NCBI GenBank assembly: GCA_902168225.1
Contig: CABHOW010000073.1
Span: 1-41,321, forward strand
Source: an uncultured Flavihumibacter sp.
Lineage (GTDB): Bacteria; Bacteroidota; Bacteroidia; Chitinophagales; Chitinophagaceae
Length of the DNA: 41,321 nt
Direction of reading: 5' to 3'
This document shows positions 40,301-41,321 of the stretch, piece after piece; position 1 is the first letter of the stretch, and each line of letters starts with the position of its first letter. The notes under the pieces are model-generated. The model ran no database searches and was not told where the DNA came from. It saw nothing but the letters and a program-made list of their open reading frames with translations. A program made the position numbers and the translations under genes.

Positions 40301-40972
40301 ATGGATGAAGTACACGGAGATTTCCAAAAAAGAAATGCACCGCTGTTATCATCCAATATTTCATTGGTTTCCCCAACAATGGTTTTAGATACAATTAAAA
40401 AAACTCACCGGATAGATTCAGTGATATCCATTCAATTGATTGAAATATTGGGTAAGCCTTTTTACCAGGTTCGTTGTATCAGCGCCATTAACAACGAAGC
40501 AAATCATGAACATGATATGCAGGCAATGAACCATCTTGCCAATGCAGAAACAGGTCAACTTCGTGGGCCATTGACAAAAGAAGAAGCTGTTGAAGTTGCA
40601 CAAAGACGTTTCAATGGAGAGCCCAAAGTAAAATCAGTTGAATACCTAACGGTCACTAATAGTCATCATGAGTACAGGGAAAACCCTCTGCCTGCTTACG
40701 CCATAACCTTTGAGCATCCATCAAAAACCACCGTTTATGTAGCCAGTGAATTAGGAACTGTTCAAAAATTCAGGAACAATAAATGGAGAATATTTGATTT
40801 CCTATGGATGATGCACACAATGGATTATGAAGGCAGGGACAATTTTGGCAACTGGTTGCTTAGGGCATTCTCTATATTCGGACTACTGACAGTGTTAAGT
40901 GGATTTGCTTTATTCTTTGCGAGTACCAAACGCTGGAAGAAAAAAGCTACACATTTCCCAACTCTGAATTAG
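40301..40972 (+). pseudogene. PepSY-domain protein, 5'-truncated second copy
   Basis: From the ATG at 40301 the frame gives 223 residues that match the PepSY protein at 38648 from its Met39 onward, with sharp identity starting at this codon (the first 90 bases are nearly identical). The first TM helix and its 38 residues are missing. The frame is open upstream to 40124, but that part (Lys/Arg/Leu-rich, 59 residues) is not PepSY sequence and overlaps the methyltransferase. The C-terminal TM helix is kept, with a different tail (Ser-Thr-Lys-Arg-Trp-Lys-Lys-Lys). Without the N-terminal helix the protein could not reach the membrane in the normal topology, so it is probably a broken gene. Confidence 0.7.
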
Positions 40973-41018
40973 TATTAATATACGGGCTTTTGTTGTAAAC
41001 TTTTATTGCAATTTAAAA

Positions 41019-41171
41019 ATGAAGAAAGATATTAAAAAGCAAAGCACTAAAAACAAAAGGTCGATTCCAAAGGTTCTGAAATATGCCCTTTGGATTATTC
41101 TTGCTCTTTTTGTACTTGCAATCTTTGTTCTTATCATGCTTCTACAGAACATACACATTGAAAAACAATAA
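41019..41171 (+). CDS. 50-residue single-pass membrane protein
   Basis: ATG at 41019, stop at 41169. The N-terminus is very basic (Lys-Lys-Asp-Ile-Lys-Lys-Gln ... Lys-Asn-Lys-Arg), followed by one strong hydrophobic helix (about 20-43: Leu-Lys-Tyr-Ala-Leu-Trp-Ile-Ile-Leu-Ala-Leu-Phe). Basic residues should keep the N-terminus inside. It follows the truncated PepSY gene by 46 bases. It could be a small membrane regulator or a remnant of a larger PepSY-linked protein. A GTCTTA-TT-TAAGAC palindrome follows at 41178-41191. Confidence 0.55.
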   Translation: MKKDIKKQSTKNKRSIPKVLKYALWIILALFVLAIFVLIMLLQNIHIEKQ

Positions 41172-41281
41172 AGCCTGGTCTTATTTAAGACGTATAGGAT
41201 TAGGTATTTAGTTCTCGAAGATATGAAAAATAGTTGCGCGTAACTAAAATAATTAGTAGTTTACAGCTAAATATATTAGTT

Positions 41282-41321
41282 ATGTTCAAAGGGATTAATG
41301 CGATTGAGTTTTCGAAACGAT
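41282..41321 (+). mobile_element. Possible first codons of an IS1595-type transposase, 3' partial
   Basis: Only 13 codons fit before the window ends: Met-Phe-Lys-Gly-Ile-Asn-Ala-Ile-Glu-Phe-Ser-Lys-Arg. The Ile-Glu-Phe-x-Lys-Arg opening is like that of IS1595-family transposases. A near-palindrome AGTTGCGCGTAACT lies 37 bases upstream (41232-41245); whether it is part of an element end cannot be told. The call rests on very little sequence. Confidence 0.3.

Overview
The window looks like a chromosomal metal-stress island from a Bacteroidota bacterium, most likely of the Chitinophagaceae/Sphingobacteriales type. Reasons: AT-rich DNA (about 40% G+C by eye); a recognisable Bacteroidota promoter (TTG, 21 bp, TAnnTTTG) at 25843-25874; few strong Shine-Dalgarno sites; and families typical of the phylum (HYC_CC_PP protein, DUF4136, DUF2911, DUF6799-like, tandem heavy-metal-binding domains). 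Every gene I can support lies on the + strand. No tRNA, rRNA or CRISPR array was seen.

Layout. (1) 1-5.0 kb: a respiratory/periplasmic block cut by the window edge: the C-terminal part of an NrfD-type quinol-binding membrane protein, an Ig-like anchored protein, a c-type cytochrome, a porin-like barrel, a small haem lipoprotein, a His/Met-tailed protein, a YceI-like protein and the first of three DUF4136 lipoproteins. (2) 5.1-10.0 kb: a compact, partly overlapping metabolic cassette: archaeal-type NMP (AMP/thymidine) phosphorylase, PRPP synthetase, SRPBCC protein, cytoplasmic GH13 amylase, and a tiny Met-rich lipoprotein. (3) 10.4-12.4 kb: a membrane-anchored AlbA_2 (Schlafen-type) protein, an ArsR regulator and an orphan F-type ATPase b subunit. 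(4) 12.5-25.7 kb: a Cu/Ag efflux block: a CusA-like RND pump split by a +1 frame change in an A6 run, a second DUF4136 lipoprotein, an ATP-cone/Mrr-nuclease fusion, a TRASH-like Cys lipoprotein, a D-lactate dehydrogenase, a TolC-family channel, a Tat-lipoprotein multicopper oxidase, two CusB-type adaptors with heavy-metal-binding domains, and an MFS exporter. (5) 25.8-37.3 kb: a second efflux operon with its own promoter and operator-like palindrome: HYC_CC_PP protein, a 90-nt structured element, TolC-type channel, a fused CzcB-type adaptor, an NTF2-like protein, a tandem metal-binding-domain protein, two metal-linked periplasmic proteins, a hairpin over the start of a ceramidase-like (CREST) membrane protein, an intact CzcA-like pump, a third DUF4136 lipoprotein and a His-rich protein. 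(6) 37.3-41.3 kb: a long imperfect hairpin, a UbiE-like methyltransferase, a DUF2911 protein, a PepSY protein, a second AT-rich methyltransferase inserted next to a 5'-truncated copy of the PepSY gene, a 50-residue membrane protein, and possibly the first codons of an IS1595-type transposase.

How it may work together. Two tripartite heavy-metal RND systems move Cu/Ag and probably another metal ion from the periplasm across the outer membrane. Multicopper oxidase and the many Met/His/Cys-rich periplasmic proteins oxidise, bind or hand over metal. The intervening enzymes (nucleotide phosphorolysis, PRPP synthesis, glycan hydrolysis, lactate formation, ATP-cone nuclease, orphan ATPase subunit) suggest that a metabolic or energy-stress response is carried with the metal resistance; this is inference from co-location only. 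The most interesting unexplained items are the structured elements at 26407-26496, 31700-31732 and 37276-37345, the palindrome inside the 25.8-kb promoter, the split pump, the ATP-cone/nuclease fusion, the membrane AlbA_2/ArsR/b-subunit trio, and the CREST protein that lacks one of three expected zinc ligands.
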